Source: Streptomyces sp. AC512_CC834 (GTDB taxonomy: Bacteria > Actinomycetota > Actinomycetes > Streptomycetales > Streptomycetaceae). Taken from it: 46,146 bases of DNA. Position 1 is the stretch's first letter. Every line of letters begins with the position of its first letter. The DNA is taken from assembly GCF_019049325.1 (NCBI RefSeq), contig NZ_JAGMUO010000008.1, positions 1-46,146 of the forward strand, in the 5' to 3' direction. A program made the position numbers and the translations under genes. This document shows, one piece after another, positions 24,047-32,100 of this stretch. Under the pieces are notes generated by a model that did no database searches, was not told the DNA's origin, and saw only the letters and a list, made by a program, of their open reading frames with translations.

Positions 24047-24217
24047 TCAGGCGGTCGGACGCACTACGGCACCGCAGGACGTAGACGTACAGCCGGCGCA
24101 GCAGGAAGAAGCACCAGGCACGACGACGCCGAACGCACCGCTGTCAGTGCCCACGACGAGTCCCGGCTGAAGCGCGGAACTACGGTGCTCGACAACGACC
24201 ACACTCTCGATCTTCAT
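24047..24217 (-). CDS. RiPP precursor peptide (azol(in)e-containing type)
   Basis: A 56-residue peptide starting at the ATG at 24217, which has a near-perfect AGGAGGTGA 8 bases upstream. The leader (about residues 1-36) begins MKIESVVVVEHRSS and is rich in Val and Gly, with few acidic residues. The C-terminal core carries all four cysteines in SSCCAGCTSTSC (37-48; Cys 39, 40, 43, 48), with Ser 37, 38, 45, 47 and Thr 44, 46 also cyclizable, and ends GAVVRPTA. Density of Cys/Ser/Thr next to YcaO, E1-like and SagB genes identifies it as their substrate. Cleavage may follow Gly 35 or Ala 36, but no classical double-glycine site is clear. I do not recognise this core from a named product. Confidence 0.85.
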   Translation of the reverse strand: MKIESVVVVEHRSSALQPGLVVGTDSGAFGVVVPGASSCCAGCTSTSCGAVVRPTA

Positions 24218-24293
24218 GTCAATTTCACCTCCTGACTCCATATCGATCGACGGATTTTGGACGGGAATGGTGAACACCCCGTCCAATTGGGCA

Positions 24294-24323
24294 AGTATCC
24301 GAACGCGCTTACCGGAATGTCAA
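24294..24323 (-). promoter_or_regulatory. Predicted promoter of the RiPP precursor operon
   Basis: On the - strand a perfect TTGACA (24318-24323) and GATACT (24294-24299) are 18 bases apart, a good housekeeping-sigma promoter about 75 bases before the precursor start. The inverted repeat arm CCGGAATG (24312-24319) overlaps the -35; its partner CATTCCGG lies at 24370-24377. A regulator could bind there and affect both divergent units. Confidence 0.55.
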
Positions 24324-24439
24324 TGTTCGAATTCCGAAGGGAATGTCATCAATTTCCGGTTACATATGTCATTCCGGAGTGATTACAGAAGGGGAGTGAA
24401 TGGAATGCGTGAGGGCTGTTTTCGAAAAAGATCTCATGC

Positions 24440-24445
24440 TAGGGT
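24440..24445 (+). promoter_or_regulatory. Possible -10 element of the ABC exporter operon
   Basis: TAGGGT preceded by TGC (extended -10 type), 34 bases before the ATP-binding gene. No good -35 stands at the usual distance. The surrounding 24240-24440 is visibly more AT-rich than the flanking genes. Confidence 0.3.
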
Positions 24446-24478
24446 GACGCAGCTCAGCGGCGGCCGGAATGAGGCGAG

Positions 24479-25498
24479 ATGATCGCAGCAGATGCCCAGC
24501 CCTTGGTCCGCATTCGGAATGTGGGCGTCGTGCGGCGACGCGGTGGCACGCGGGTGCGTGCGCTGTCCGGGGTGAGCCTTCAGGTGCGTCGGGGCGAGAG
24601 AGTGGCGCTGCTCGGTGCCAACGGCGCGGGCAAGACCACACTGACGTACGTCCTGCTCGGTCTGCTCAGGCCCGAAAGCGGCAGCGTCGAGGTGCTCGGC
24701 GGCCGGCCCGAACCGGCGCTCGCGGCCGGCGAACTCGGCGCGATGCTGCAGGAGACCGGCCTGATGCGGGGCGCACGCGTCGGCGAACTCGTCGCCCTGG
24801 TCACCGACTTGTACGGCCGCCGCACCAGCGCGCAGGTCCTGGCCGAGGCCGGCCTCGAAGAGCTGCGCGCACGGCAGGTGACGCAGCTCTCGGGAGGAGA
24901 GCGCCAGCGCCTGAAGCTGGCCCTCGCACTCGCGGGACTGCCTCGCCTGCTCTTCCTCGACGAACCCACGGTCGCCCTCGACGTGGCGGCCCGAGCCCGC
25001 TTCTGGCAGGTGCTCAACGAGCGGGCCGAGGGCGGAGCGACGGTCCTGTTCACCACCCACTACCTGCACGAGGCGGAGCAGTTCGCCGACCGCGTCGTGG
25101 TGTTACGGGCCGGGGAGGTCGTCGCCGACGGCACGGTCGCCCAACTGCGGTCCTCCTTCACCGAGAGCCGGATCTCCTTCCGTACGGCCGAACCGCTCGC
25201 CGAAGGCATGCTGCGCGGCCTGCCGGGCGTGCGGTCGGTCGACGAGGACGGCGCCGCCCGTACGGTGACCACCACCGACAGCGACGCGACGCTCGCCGCG
25301 CTCTACGCCAAGGTCGGCGACCGGGACGGCGACGGCGTCGTACTGCGGGACGTCGCCATCGCCTCGGCGTCCCTGGAGGACGCGCTGGGCGAACTCCTCA
25401 GCGACGACGCCGCCCACGCACACGAGGACAGCAGCCACCGAGACAGCCACGGAGACAGCCACCGGGGCAGCCGCGTCCCGGGCGAAGGAGAAGGCTGA
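24479..25498 (+). CDS. ABC transporter ATP-binding protein (RiPP export)
   Basis: A 339-residue ATPase of the ABC-2/DrrA-type class. It has Walker A GANGAGKTT, a Q-loop in GAMLQETGLM, the signature QLSGGERQRLKLALALAG, Walker B LLFLDEPT and the switch His in TTHYLHEAEQ. A C-terminal regulatory part follows. The last about 30 residues are His/Asp/Ser repeats (HEDSSHRDSHGDSHRGS) and look like a low-complexity tail. It is divergent from the precursor gene and overlaps nothing; the permease gene begins 2 bases after its stop. The pair should export the mature peptide and so also protect the producer. A GAATGAGG sequence precedes the ATG. Confidence 0.9.
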   Translation: MIAADAQPLVRIRNVGVVRRRGGTRVRALSGVSLQVRRGERVALLGANGAGKTTLTYVLLGLLRPESGSVEVLGGRPEPALAAGELGAMLQETGLMRGARVGELVALVTDLYGRRTSAQVLAEAGLEELRARQVTQLSGGERQRLKLALALAGLPRLLFLDEPTVALDVAARARFWQVLNERAEGGATVLFTTHYLHEAEQFADRVVVLRAGEVVADGTVAQLRSSFTESRISFRTAEPLAEGMLRGLPGVRSVDEDGAARTVTTTDSDATLAALYAKVGDRDGDGVVLRDVAIASASLEDALGELLSDDAAHAHEDSSHRDSHGDSHRGSRVPGEGEG

Positions 25499-25499
25499 C

Positions 25500-26240
25500 A
25501 TGCTGCGTTACGCGAAACTGGACACCCTCTGCCTCATCCGCAGCGCGTACTTCCTGACCTTCTCCGTACTGTTCTCCGCGGGCTTCTACGTGATGTTCAC
25601 GATGGTCGCCCAGGACGCCCTCTCCGACAGTCCGCTCTTCGCCCGTGACTACATGCTCTCCATGTCGGTGTCGGGCGCGTTCTTCGGCGCGCTCAACGGC
25701 GCGGGCATCCGCCTCGGTACGGAGCGCGGCGAGGGCTGGGCCCGCCAGATCCTGCTGACCCCGCTCTCGGGCCCCGCCTACCTGGGCGCGAAGGCGCTCA
25801 CCGCCTGGCTGGCGACGCTGCCCGCGGCCGTGGTCGTCTTCGCCCTCGGCGCCTTCGCCAACGACGTCTCCATGCCGGCCGCCGACTGGATCGCCGCGCT
25901 CGGCGTGATCTGGGGCGCCAGCCTCGTCTTCGTGCTGGCCGGCCTGGCCGTGGGACTCGTCGCGGTCGGCGAGTCGGCGCAGTACATCAGCCTGGGCGTG
26001 TTCTTCCCGCTGGCCATGCTCGGCGGCCTGTGGTTTCCCCTCGACGACTTCCCCTCGGGGCTGCGCCGCGCCGCGGACTTCCTGCCGACCCACTCCCTCG
26101 ACGAACTCGCCACCCTCGTCACGCCGGGCGGCGACGGGGCACCTGTGCTGCGCCCCGTCCTGGTCCTGCTCTGCTGGGGCGCGGCGCTCGCCACGGTGGT
26201 CCTCACGCGCTCTCGGGCCGTCGTCCTGGCCCGCGTGTAG
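25500..26240 (+). CDS. ABC-2 type permease (RiPP export)
   Basis: A 246-residue membrane protein with six hydrophobic segments, the usual size of an ABC-2 permease. It begins LRYAKLDTLCLIRSAYFLTFSVLFSAGFYVMF, has an FGALNGAGIRLGTERGEGWARQILLTPL coupling-type segment, and later FFPLAMLGGLWFPLDDFPSGLRRAADFLPTHSL, a pattern common in DrrB-like antibiotic exporters. The ATG follows the ATPase stop by 1 base, so translation is coupled. It forms the membrane part of the peptide exporter and ends the rightward arm of the cluster. Convergent with the next gene, a helix-turn-helix protein, with only 20 bases between. Confidence 0.88.
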   Translation: MLRYAKLDTLCLIRSAYFLTFSVLFSAGFYVMFTMVAQDALSDSPLFARDYMLSMSVSGAFFGALNGAGIRLGTERGEGWARQILLTPLSGPAYLGAKALTAWLATLPAAVVVFALGAFANDVSMPAADWIAALGVIWGASLVFVLAGLAVGLVAVGESAQYISLGVFFPLAMLGGLWFPLDDFPSGLRRAADFLPTHSLDELATLVTPGGDGAPVLRPVLVLLCWGAALATVVLTRSRAVVLARV

Positions 26241-26260
26241 GAGCCGGAAGTCTGTCCGTC

Positions 26261-27145
26261 TCAGCCGGCCGCGCGCAGGCGTTCTCCGACGAGGTGTTCC
26301 CGGCAGTTGCGGCAGTGTCCGGGCTCATGGGAGCGGAACGCCCGCTCGCAGCCGTCGCACGTCTGGAAGGGCAGTACTGCCGGTCGGGGCTCGACGACGG
26401 GCTGGGGCGGCGCCGGCAGGGGCGTTTCCCGGAGTCGGAAGGCGAGGACCCTGGCCGGTCGGGCCTGGAAACGGTCGGGAAGCCCTGCGGTCAGCAGCTC
26501 GGTGAGCTCCCGTGGTGCGACTCCGGCCGCGAGCCACTCGGCCACGGCCGGTGCCAGGAGTGCGGCCTCCTGTGTGGAGAGGACGAGACGGGCGTCGATC
26601 CGGCGCAGGGCGGCGAGTACGGCGACCGCCTTCGGGTCGGCGTCGGCGAGCGCGGGCGCCGGGTTCTCGGACCTCTCAGGGCTGGGGGCGGGGCTGGGGC
26701 CGCCGGGGCCGGTCGCGGGCCCCGACTCCGGAACGACGGGCCGTGCCCGGGGCCGGGGCGGCTCCGGCGGCTCGGGCGGGCTGTCCGGCTCCTCACCACC
26801 GGGTACGCCGTAGAAGTACGTCCGCGTGCGGACCTGCCCGGAGGCCAGACGCTCCCGTCGGCGTTCCAGGTACCCGGCGTCTTCCAGCTCCTGAAGTGCG
26901 CGCGAGATCAGGATCTCGCCCTCGCTGAAGTGCTCGCACAGGGCGGCGATGGTCACGGGGGCGCCGGTGGGCAGGGAGAGGATGTACACGGCCACGCCGA
27001 CCGTGACCGCGCTGCCGCGCCGCTGGGCGAGGGCGTTGGAGATCACCGTGAAGTCGGCGGTGAGCCGGGTGCGTACGTGGATCACGCCGGAGGTCGGTGC
27101 TCCGGCGTCGGCGCGCAGGCGCGCGTTAGACTGCGAGTCAGCCAT
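26261..27145 (-). CDS. Winged-helix protein with C-terminal zinc motif
   Basis: A 294-residue protein. The N-terminal 110 residues look like a MarR-type or replication-initiator-type winged helix (HVRTRLTADFTVISNALAQRRGSAVTVGVAVYILSLPTGAPVTIAALCEHF, then ISRALQELEDAGYLERRRERLASGQVRTRTYFY). A Pro/Glu linker (about 115-155) follows, then a helical part, and at the end a four-Cys motif, CDGC-x11-CRNC, that should bind zinc. Proteins of this design are common in streptomycetes and annotated only as helix-turn-helix domain proteins; a specific role is not known. The ATG at 27145 starts after a promoter region with a good inverted repeat. It is probably outside the peptide cluster. Confidence 0.72.
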   Translation of the reverse strand: MADSQSNARLRADAGAPTSGVIHVRTRLTADFTVISNALAQRRGSAVTVGVAVYILSLPTGAPVTIAALCEHFSEGEILISRALQELEDAGYLERRRERLASGQVRTRTYFYGVPGGEEPDSPPEPPEPPRPRARPVVPESGPATGPGGPSPAPSPERSENPAPALADADPKAVAVLAALRRIDARLVLSTQEAALLAPAVAEWLAAGVAPRELTELLTAGLPDRFQARPARVLAFRLRETPLPAPPQPVVEPRPAVLPFQTCDGCERAFRSHEPGHCRNCREHLVGERLRAAG

Positions 27146-27440
27146 CGGGAAGCGTCTTCTTCCTTGATCGGTTAGGCCCTCGTCCGGGACGGCGAATCCC
27201 GGTCGGGGGCTGCTCTGTTGTGTGGACTGGTGGTGTGCTCTTGCGGTGAACGTAACGGCCCGATTCCCGCACTCGCAAGCCAGTCACTCGCACGAGTGAC
27301 ACGCGCGCACCGGCGCGGGGAGGGTGGGCGGGTGGGTAGTTCTTTCCCCGGTTCTTTAAGGAGTTCAGCGGCCCACCGGCACCTCGCGAACGAGGCACCG
27401 GCGGACCCGGGGTACCGCTGTCGACCAGCACCCGGTTGAC
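27146..27440. other. Intergenic region, promoter of the winged-helix gene
   Basis: No gene is supported here. On the - strand TTGCGA (27273-27278) and TACGTT (27249-27254) are 18 bases apart, a plausible promoter about 100 bases upstream of the start at 27145. Just upstream of the -35 is a perfect inverted repeat, GTCACTCG-CA-CGAGTGAC (27283-27300), and CACTCGCA is repeated beside it; this is a candidate operator. Confidence 0.45.
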
Positions 27441-27659
27441 TCAGAGGCGGCGGCGACCGCCGTCGAACTCCCTTATGAACGTGGACCAGGAGTCGTCCCC
27501 GAAGGACACCACGGGACCGCCCGCGACCTTGCTGTCACGAACGGGCACGACGCCCGTGAACCCGTCGGCGACCTCCACGCAGTCGCCGCCCTCCTGATTG
27601 CTGTAGCTGCTCTTGCGCCAGGCGACGCCGTTCGGATCGGGAAGGAACGTTCGCTTCAC
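27441..27659 (-). CDS. DUF397 domain-containing protein
   Basis: A 72-residue protein with the DUF397 pattern WRKSSYSNQEGGDCVEVAD near the start, VPVRDSKVAGGPVVSF in the middle and WSTFIREF near the end. DUF397 proteins are usually coded just after an XRE-type regulator with a DUF5753 domain, and act with it in development-linked control in streptomycetes (the WhiJ-type groups). That partner is directly upstream here, overlapping it in another frame. The start is a GTG at 27659. Confidence 0.85.
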   Translation of the reverse strand: MKRTFLPDPNGVAWRKSSYSNQEGGDCVEVADGFTGVVPVRDSKVAGGPVVSFGDDSWSTFIREFDGGRRRL

Positions 27660-28482
27660 GGTAGTAGCCCTTCATCGCGGACCGGATCATGTCGAGCGAC
27701 ATGACTGTGGGCAGGGCATCCGCCCGGACCCGATCGTAATTCCCCGACAAGTGCCTGACATCGGCCGGTTCCTCGACGAGTTGGCCGTAGTGGGCGCCCT
27801 CCGTGTAGGCGACCTCCGAGCCGTCCGGCAGCGTCAGAACAGTCAGGGAACCGCCCAACGCGTCGTGCCCGCCCTGCTCGAACGGGAACACCTGCACCGT
27901 GATGTGCGGCTCCGCCGCCACCTCCACCAGCCGCTCCAACTGCGCCCGCATGACGTCGTCCCCGCCGATCGGCCGCTTCAGCACCGCCTCGTCGAGCACC
28001 ACCCACAACTCCGGTCGCCCGGGAGCCGTGAGCCGCTCCTGCCGCCCCATGCGGGCGGCGACCCGCTCCTCCAACTGCTCGGCGCCGCCGTCCAACGTCA
28101 TGCCGAGACTCAGCACGGCCCGCGCGTACTCCTCCGTCTGCAACAGACCGGGCACCAGATGCGCCGCGTACTGCCGGATCGACACCGCCCGCTCCGAGTG
28201 GGCGATGAACGCGCGCGACCAGTCCGGAAACGCCTCCCGGTACACGTACGGCCACAGCTCCACCAGCAGCTCCTCCGCGCCGAGGGCCGCGTCCAGCGCA
28301 CGCGCCAGCTCCAGGGTCGGCTTCGCCCCGGACGCCCGCTCGATCTGCGTGATCCGCGTGCTCACCACATGCGTCAGCTCACCGAGCTGGGCCTGGGTCA
28401 GCCCGGCTGCCGTCCGGAGTCTGCGCACCCGCGTACCGAACAGGGTGGCCATCGACGCGCTGGGATCAATTCCCTTGACCAA
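27535..28482 (-). CDS. XRE family regulator with DUF5753 domain
   Basis: A 315-residue regulator. Residues about 12-75 form the XRE-type HTH (FGTRVRRLRTAAGLTQAQLGELTHV, then STRITQIERASG). The rest is DUF5753: WSRAFIAHSERAVSIRQYAAHLVPGLLQTEEYARAVL, ELWVVLDEAVLKRPIG, then VQVFPF and VAYTEG. Such proteins are WhiJ-like. The frame does not stop at the usual site after AMKGYYRE but runs about 40 more residues into the DUF397 gene, giving a 125-base overlap in another frame. The extra tail is Arg/Gly-rich and does not look like a domain. The TTG at 28482 has GGAAG 7 bases upstream; the ATG at 28452 is an alternative start. It is divergent from the ATPase-fold gene at 28603. Confidence 0.85.
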   Translation of the reverse strand: MVKGIDPSASMATLFGTRVRRLRTAAGLTQAQLGELTHVVSTRITQIERASGAKPTLELARALDAALGAEELLVELWPYVYREAFPDWSRAFIAHSERAVSIRQYAAHLVPGLLQTEEYARAVLSLGMTLDGGAEQLEERVAARMGRQERLTAPGRPELWVVLDEAVLKRPIGGDDVMRAQLERLVEVAAEPHITVQVFPFEQGGHDALGGSLTVLTLPDGSEVAYTEGAHYGQLVEEPADVRHLSGNYDRVRADALPTVMSLDMIRSAMKGYYREANVPSRSERRRLAQEQLQQSGGRRLRGGRRRVHGRRARS

Positions 28483-28602
28483 GGCTTCACTTCCGTTCCT
28501 TACGTCCTGAAAGGTAAGGCTGCGCCCCCTGTCGAGCGTATGACGATCGGTCGACTCTTGAGTACGGAACGTGACGACTCGACGGAAAGGGACGGACCGA
28601 CC

Positions 28603-29142
28603 GTGCTCACAGAAACCGCCACCCCAGGAGACGAGCCGCAGCGGAGCGCCGCACCGCTCGCGGGACCCGACGGCGACGACCCCGAACACCGGTCGCTCAC
28701 CGCGCGGTTCCCCTCGTCCCCGCGAGGCGCGCAACTCGCCCGGCGTCGCGCCGTCCGGTGGATGGAGGGTCGGGGCCACTCGCCCATGTCGGACGCGTCC
28801 TGCGCCGTCGCCCTCGTCGTCGGCGAACTCGCGGCGAACGCCATACAGCACGGTCGGGTCTCCGGCCGTGAGTTCGGCCTCCGGCTCACCCTCGACCGGG
28901 CTGCGGCTCTGCTGAGGGTCGAGGTCGACGACGCCGCCTCGTCGAAGCGGCTGCCCGCGACCGCTCCCCCGTCGTATCCCGAGGGCGAGTCCGGCCGTGG
29001 ACTGCTCCTGGTGGACGTTCTGGCCGTGCGGTGGGGCTGGACACCGCGTCGACCGCTCGGCAAGACCGTTTGGGCGGAGGTGTCGTTGAACGGGACGGAG
29101 AACGGGACGGATGAGACGACGCTCGGCCCGAACCCGGTATGA
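28603..29142 (+). CDS. HATPase-fold regulator (anti-sigma factor type)
   Basis: A 179-residue protein of the GHKL/HATPase_c type. The N box is seen in VVGELAANAIQHGR (about residue 80) and the G box in GESGRGLLLVDVLAVRWGW (about 130-148). Proteins like this resemble SpoIIAB/RsbW anti-sigma factors, and small single-domain ones are very common in Streptomyces beside XRE-DUF5753 and DUF397 genes, as here. I chose the GTG at 28603, with AAAGGGA upstream; an ATG at 28540 is in frame but has no clear ribosome site. The target sigma factor or partner is unknown. Confidence 0.8.
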   Translation: MLTETATPGDEPQRSAAPLAGPDGDDPEHRSLTARFPSSPRGAQLARRRAVRWMEGRGHSPMSDASCAVALVVGELAANAIQHGRVSGREFGLRLTLDRAAALLRVEVDDAASSKRLPATAPPSYPEGESGRGLLLVDVLAVRWGWTPRRPLGKTVWAEVSLNGTENGTDETTLGPNPV

Positions 29143-29175
29143 GCCCGGCCTGCGGACCGGTCACAGGTCCCGCAC

Positions 29176-32100
29176 TCACGCGTCGTCGGGTGCCTCGTCA
29201 CCGTCGCCCCCGACCAGCCCGACCTGGACCAACGGCCTGCCCCCTCGACGCGACGCGTACACGCCCCGTCCCGGAGGCAATTGCATGGGCCGAACGCCGA
29301 GCAGCGCCCCGACCTCGTCGGGACCACGCGAGAGAACGACGCCCTGGGCACCGAGATCCGTGAGACGTGGCAGCAAGGGGTCCGAGAAGGCCATCCTTCC
29401 CGCACCTGCGCCGGAACAGGCGATGACGAGACGGAGACCGATGTCCCGTGCGAAGGGGAGGAGCTCCAGCAACGGCATCAGCGGGTTGCCCGTGGGCGTG
29501 GCGACGAGGTCGTAGTCGTCGACGACCACGTACACGTCGGGGCCCTCCCACCAACTGCGGTCGCGCAGTTGCTGGGGCGTGATGTCCCGTGGGGGCAGAC
29601 GATCCTTCAAGGACGTGGCGAGAGCGTCGATGTCCTGCCGGGCCGGGACCTCCGAGAGGCTGTACGACCCCGGATGGTGCCCCGGGACCGCGTCCAGCAG
29701 CGAAATGCGGTAGTCGATCACGAACAGCCGGAAGGAGTCCTCGTCGTGCCGCTCGGAAAGTCGTTTGACGAGCAGTTTCAGCAGGTTCGACTTGCCGGAC
29801 TCGACCTCGCCGAAGACGAGGAGGAACGGATCCTGGTCCAGGTTCAAGAAGACTGGCTGGAGACTGTCGTGATCGAGTGCGAACACGACGCCGCGGTCCG
29901 GTTCGGTGTCCCCGGCAGGAAGCTGCGAGGCCGGGAGTATGCGTGGGAGCAGCCGTACCCTGGGCGCGCCGGGCTTCGGCCAGTGGTGGGAGACGGTATC
30001 GACGAGCAATCGTGTCGCCGTGGTCAGGCCCGTGTCGGAGGACACCCCGTCGATACGGGGGACCGCCGCCATGAAGTGCTGCCTCGACTGCGTCTGTCCA
30101 CGGCCCGGCACGTCGCCGGGTACGGCGGCCGCGACCTCGGAGTCCAGTTCGGACAGGGCCGGGTCGTCCAGCCTCAGTTCCAGGCGCGTGCCCAGGCAGT
30201 CCTTGACGCGCCCTTCGACGTCCGCGGGGTGCGAGGCGGTGAGGACGAGATGGACTCCGTAGGCGAGGCCGCGTGTCGCGATGTCCTGAACGAGCGGCAC
30301 GAACACCTGGTACTCCTGGCAGAACTCCCGCCATCCGTCGATGACCAGGAAGACGTCGCCCCACGGGTCGTCCGCCGTGTCCCGCTGCGGACGGTACTCG
30401 CTCATCGAGGAGACGCCGGACTCGCGGAACCGCGCTTCGCGAAGGGTCAGGACGTCGTGCACCGTGGCCGTCGTCCGCCGGACCCGCTCCGGGTCGAGGG
30501 GTGTGGCCACGCCGCCCACGTGCGGCAGCGCGTCCATGGCCGACAGACCGCCGCCACCGAGGTCGATGCCGTAGAACTGCACGTCGTCCGGGGCGTGGGT
30601 GAGGGCGAAGGACGCGATGAGGGAGCGCAGCAGCGTCGACGTGCCCGACCGGGCACCGCCCACGACCTGGAGGTGCCCGGCCGCGCCGCTGAAGTCCAGG
30701 TACAGCGGCGCCTGTCGTTGCTCGAAGGGCTGGTCGATGATGCCGATCGTGACGACGAGGCGGGGGCCCGTGGACAGGGACGCGAAGCCTGCCGCATTCG
30801 GGGACAGCAGCGGGGAGAGACCGGCCAGCACGGTGTCGAGCGAGGACGGGCTCTTCAGCGGGGGAAGCCACACCTGGTGGGCGGGTGGCTGCTGTCCCTC
30901 CAGGCGATTGAGGACGACCTCCATGGGGGAGTCTCCGTTGGCAGACCGCGCGTCTCCGGCGAGCCGGCCGGAAGAGTAGGCGACGCGGAAGCCGACCATG
31001 TGATCCTCGTCGTACTTCAGATACCCGGCGCCGGGAACGGCTGGCAACTGGTAGGCGTCCGGAACGCCGAGCACGGCGCGTGACTCCTCCGCAGAGGAGG
31101 TCCGCAGAGCGATGCGGTACGACAGGTGGGTGTCCAGGCCCTTCAGACGGCCGGCCGCCATGCGCTGCGTGGACAGCAGCAGATGGACACCCAGGGAGCG
31201 GCCGACGCGGCCGACCTGGACGAGCGTGTCGAGGAGGGCGGGCGCGAGGTCCGGCAGTTCCGCGAACTCGTCGATGACCAGGAGGAGCGTCGGCAGGGGC
31301 GCGAGTGCGGCACCCGTTGAACGGGCCCGTTCGTAGTCGCGGATGTTGGCGTAGTTGCCCGATCCGCGCAACTTCTCGAAACGACGGTCGAGTTCTCCGC
31401 TCAGGGCCTGGGCCATGCGCGAGGCCAGGGCCGGTTCGCCGGCCAGGCCGTTGACGACCGCCGCCGTGTGGGGCAGCCGCTCCATTCCCGTGAACGTCGC
31501 AGTGCCCACGAAGTCCACCAGGACGAAGTTGAGCGTGTCGGAGGGCTGCGTGGCGGCGAGGCCGAGCACCAGGGTCCGCAGGAGCTCCGACTTGCCGGAA
31601 CCGGTCGCTCCGACGCACAGACCGTGCGGTCCCCAGCCCCCCTGTGAGGCATCGCGCAGGTCCAGCAGGACCGGGGCACCGTTGGTTCCGATGCCCACCG
31701 GGGCGGTGAGCGGCTGGGCGGGTTGCGTGGCGCTGACCGAAACCGTGGCGTGGACCGAAGCCTGGGACCCGACGTGAACCGCGGATCCGACCGGCGCAGT
31801 GGCCGGGTCGGGCAACGTGACCCGAGCGTCCGTCGGCGGGGCGGTGTCCCGGCCCCAGGGTGGCGGTGGAGGCAACAGGTCCAGGAGCCCGTTGACGTCG
31901 TCGTTCCGGCCGGAGGCGCTCAGCGGGACCGCGGCCGGGCCGCGCCAGGCACCGGCGACCGCGAGCACCAAGTCGTCGAGTACCTCACCCTCGTAGGAAG
32001 AGCCGGAGTTGGGCGCCGCGCCGTCCTCGGTCTCCGCCTCGTCCTCCACGCGGGCAAGGGCGGGAGCGGCGAGCCGGACGTAGCGCCGTCCCCGGGTCAG

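Noticed and set aside
24443..24472. A VTQLSGG-like frame upstream of the ABC gene, resembling the ABC signature at 24878
   Set aside because: The shared stretch is only about 13 bases and is likely chance in high-GC DNA; no other part of the gene is duplicated.
15774..26240. Thiopeptide or lanthipeptide cluster
   Set aside because: No LanB-type glutamylation/elimination enzymes, no LanC and no pyridine synthase are present; the set fits a linear azole peptide.
27138..27431. A 97-residue frame between the winged-helix and DUF397 genes
   Set aside because: Composition is Arg/Pro/Gly-rich without a domain, and it covers the predicted promoter.
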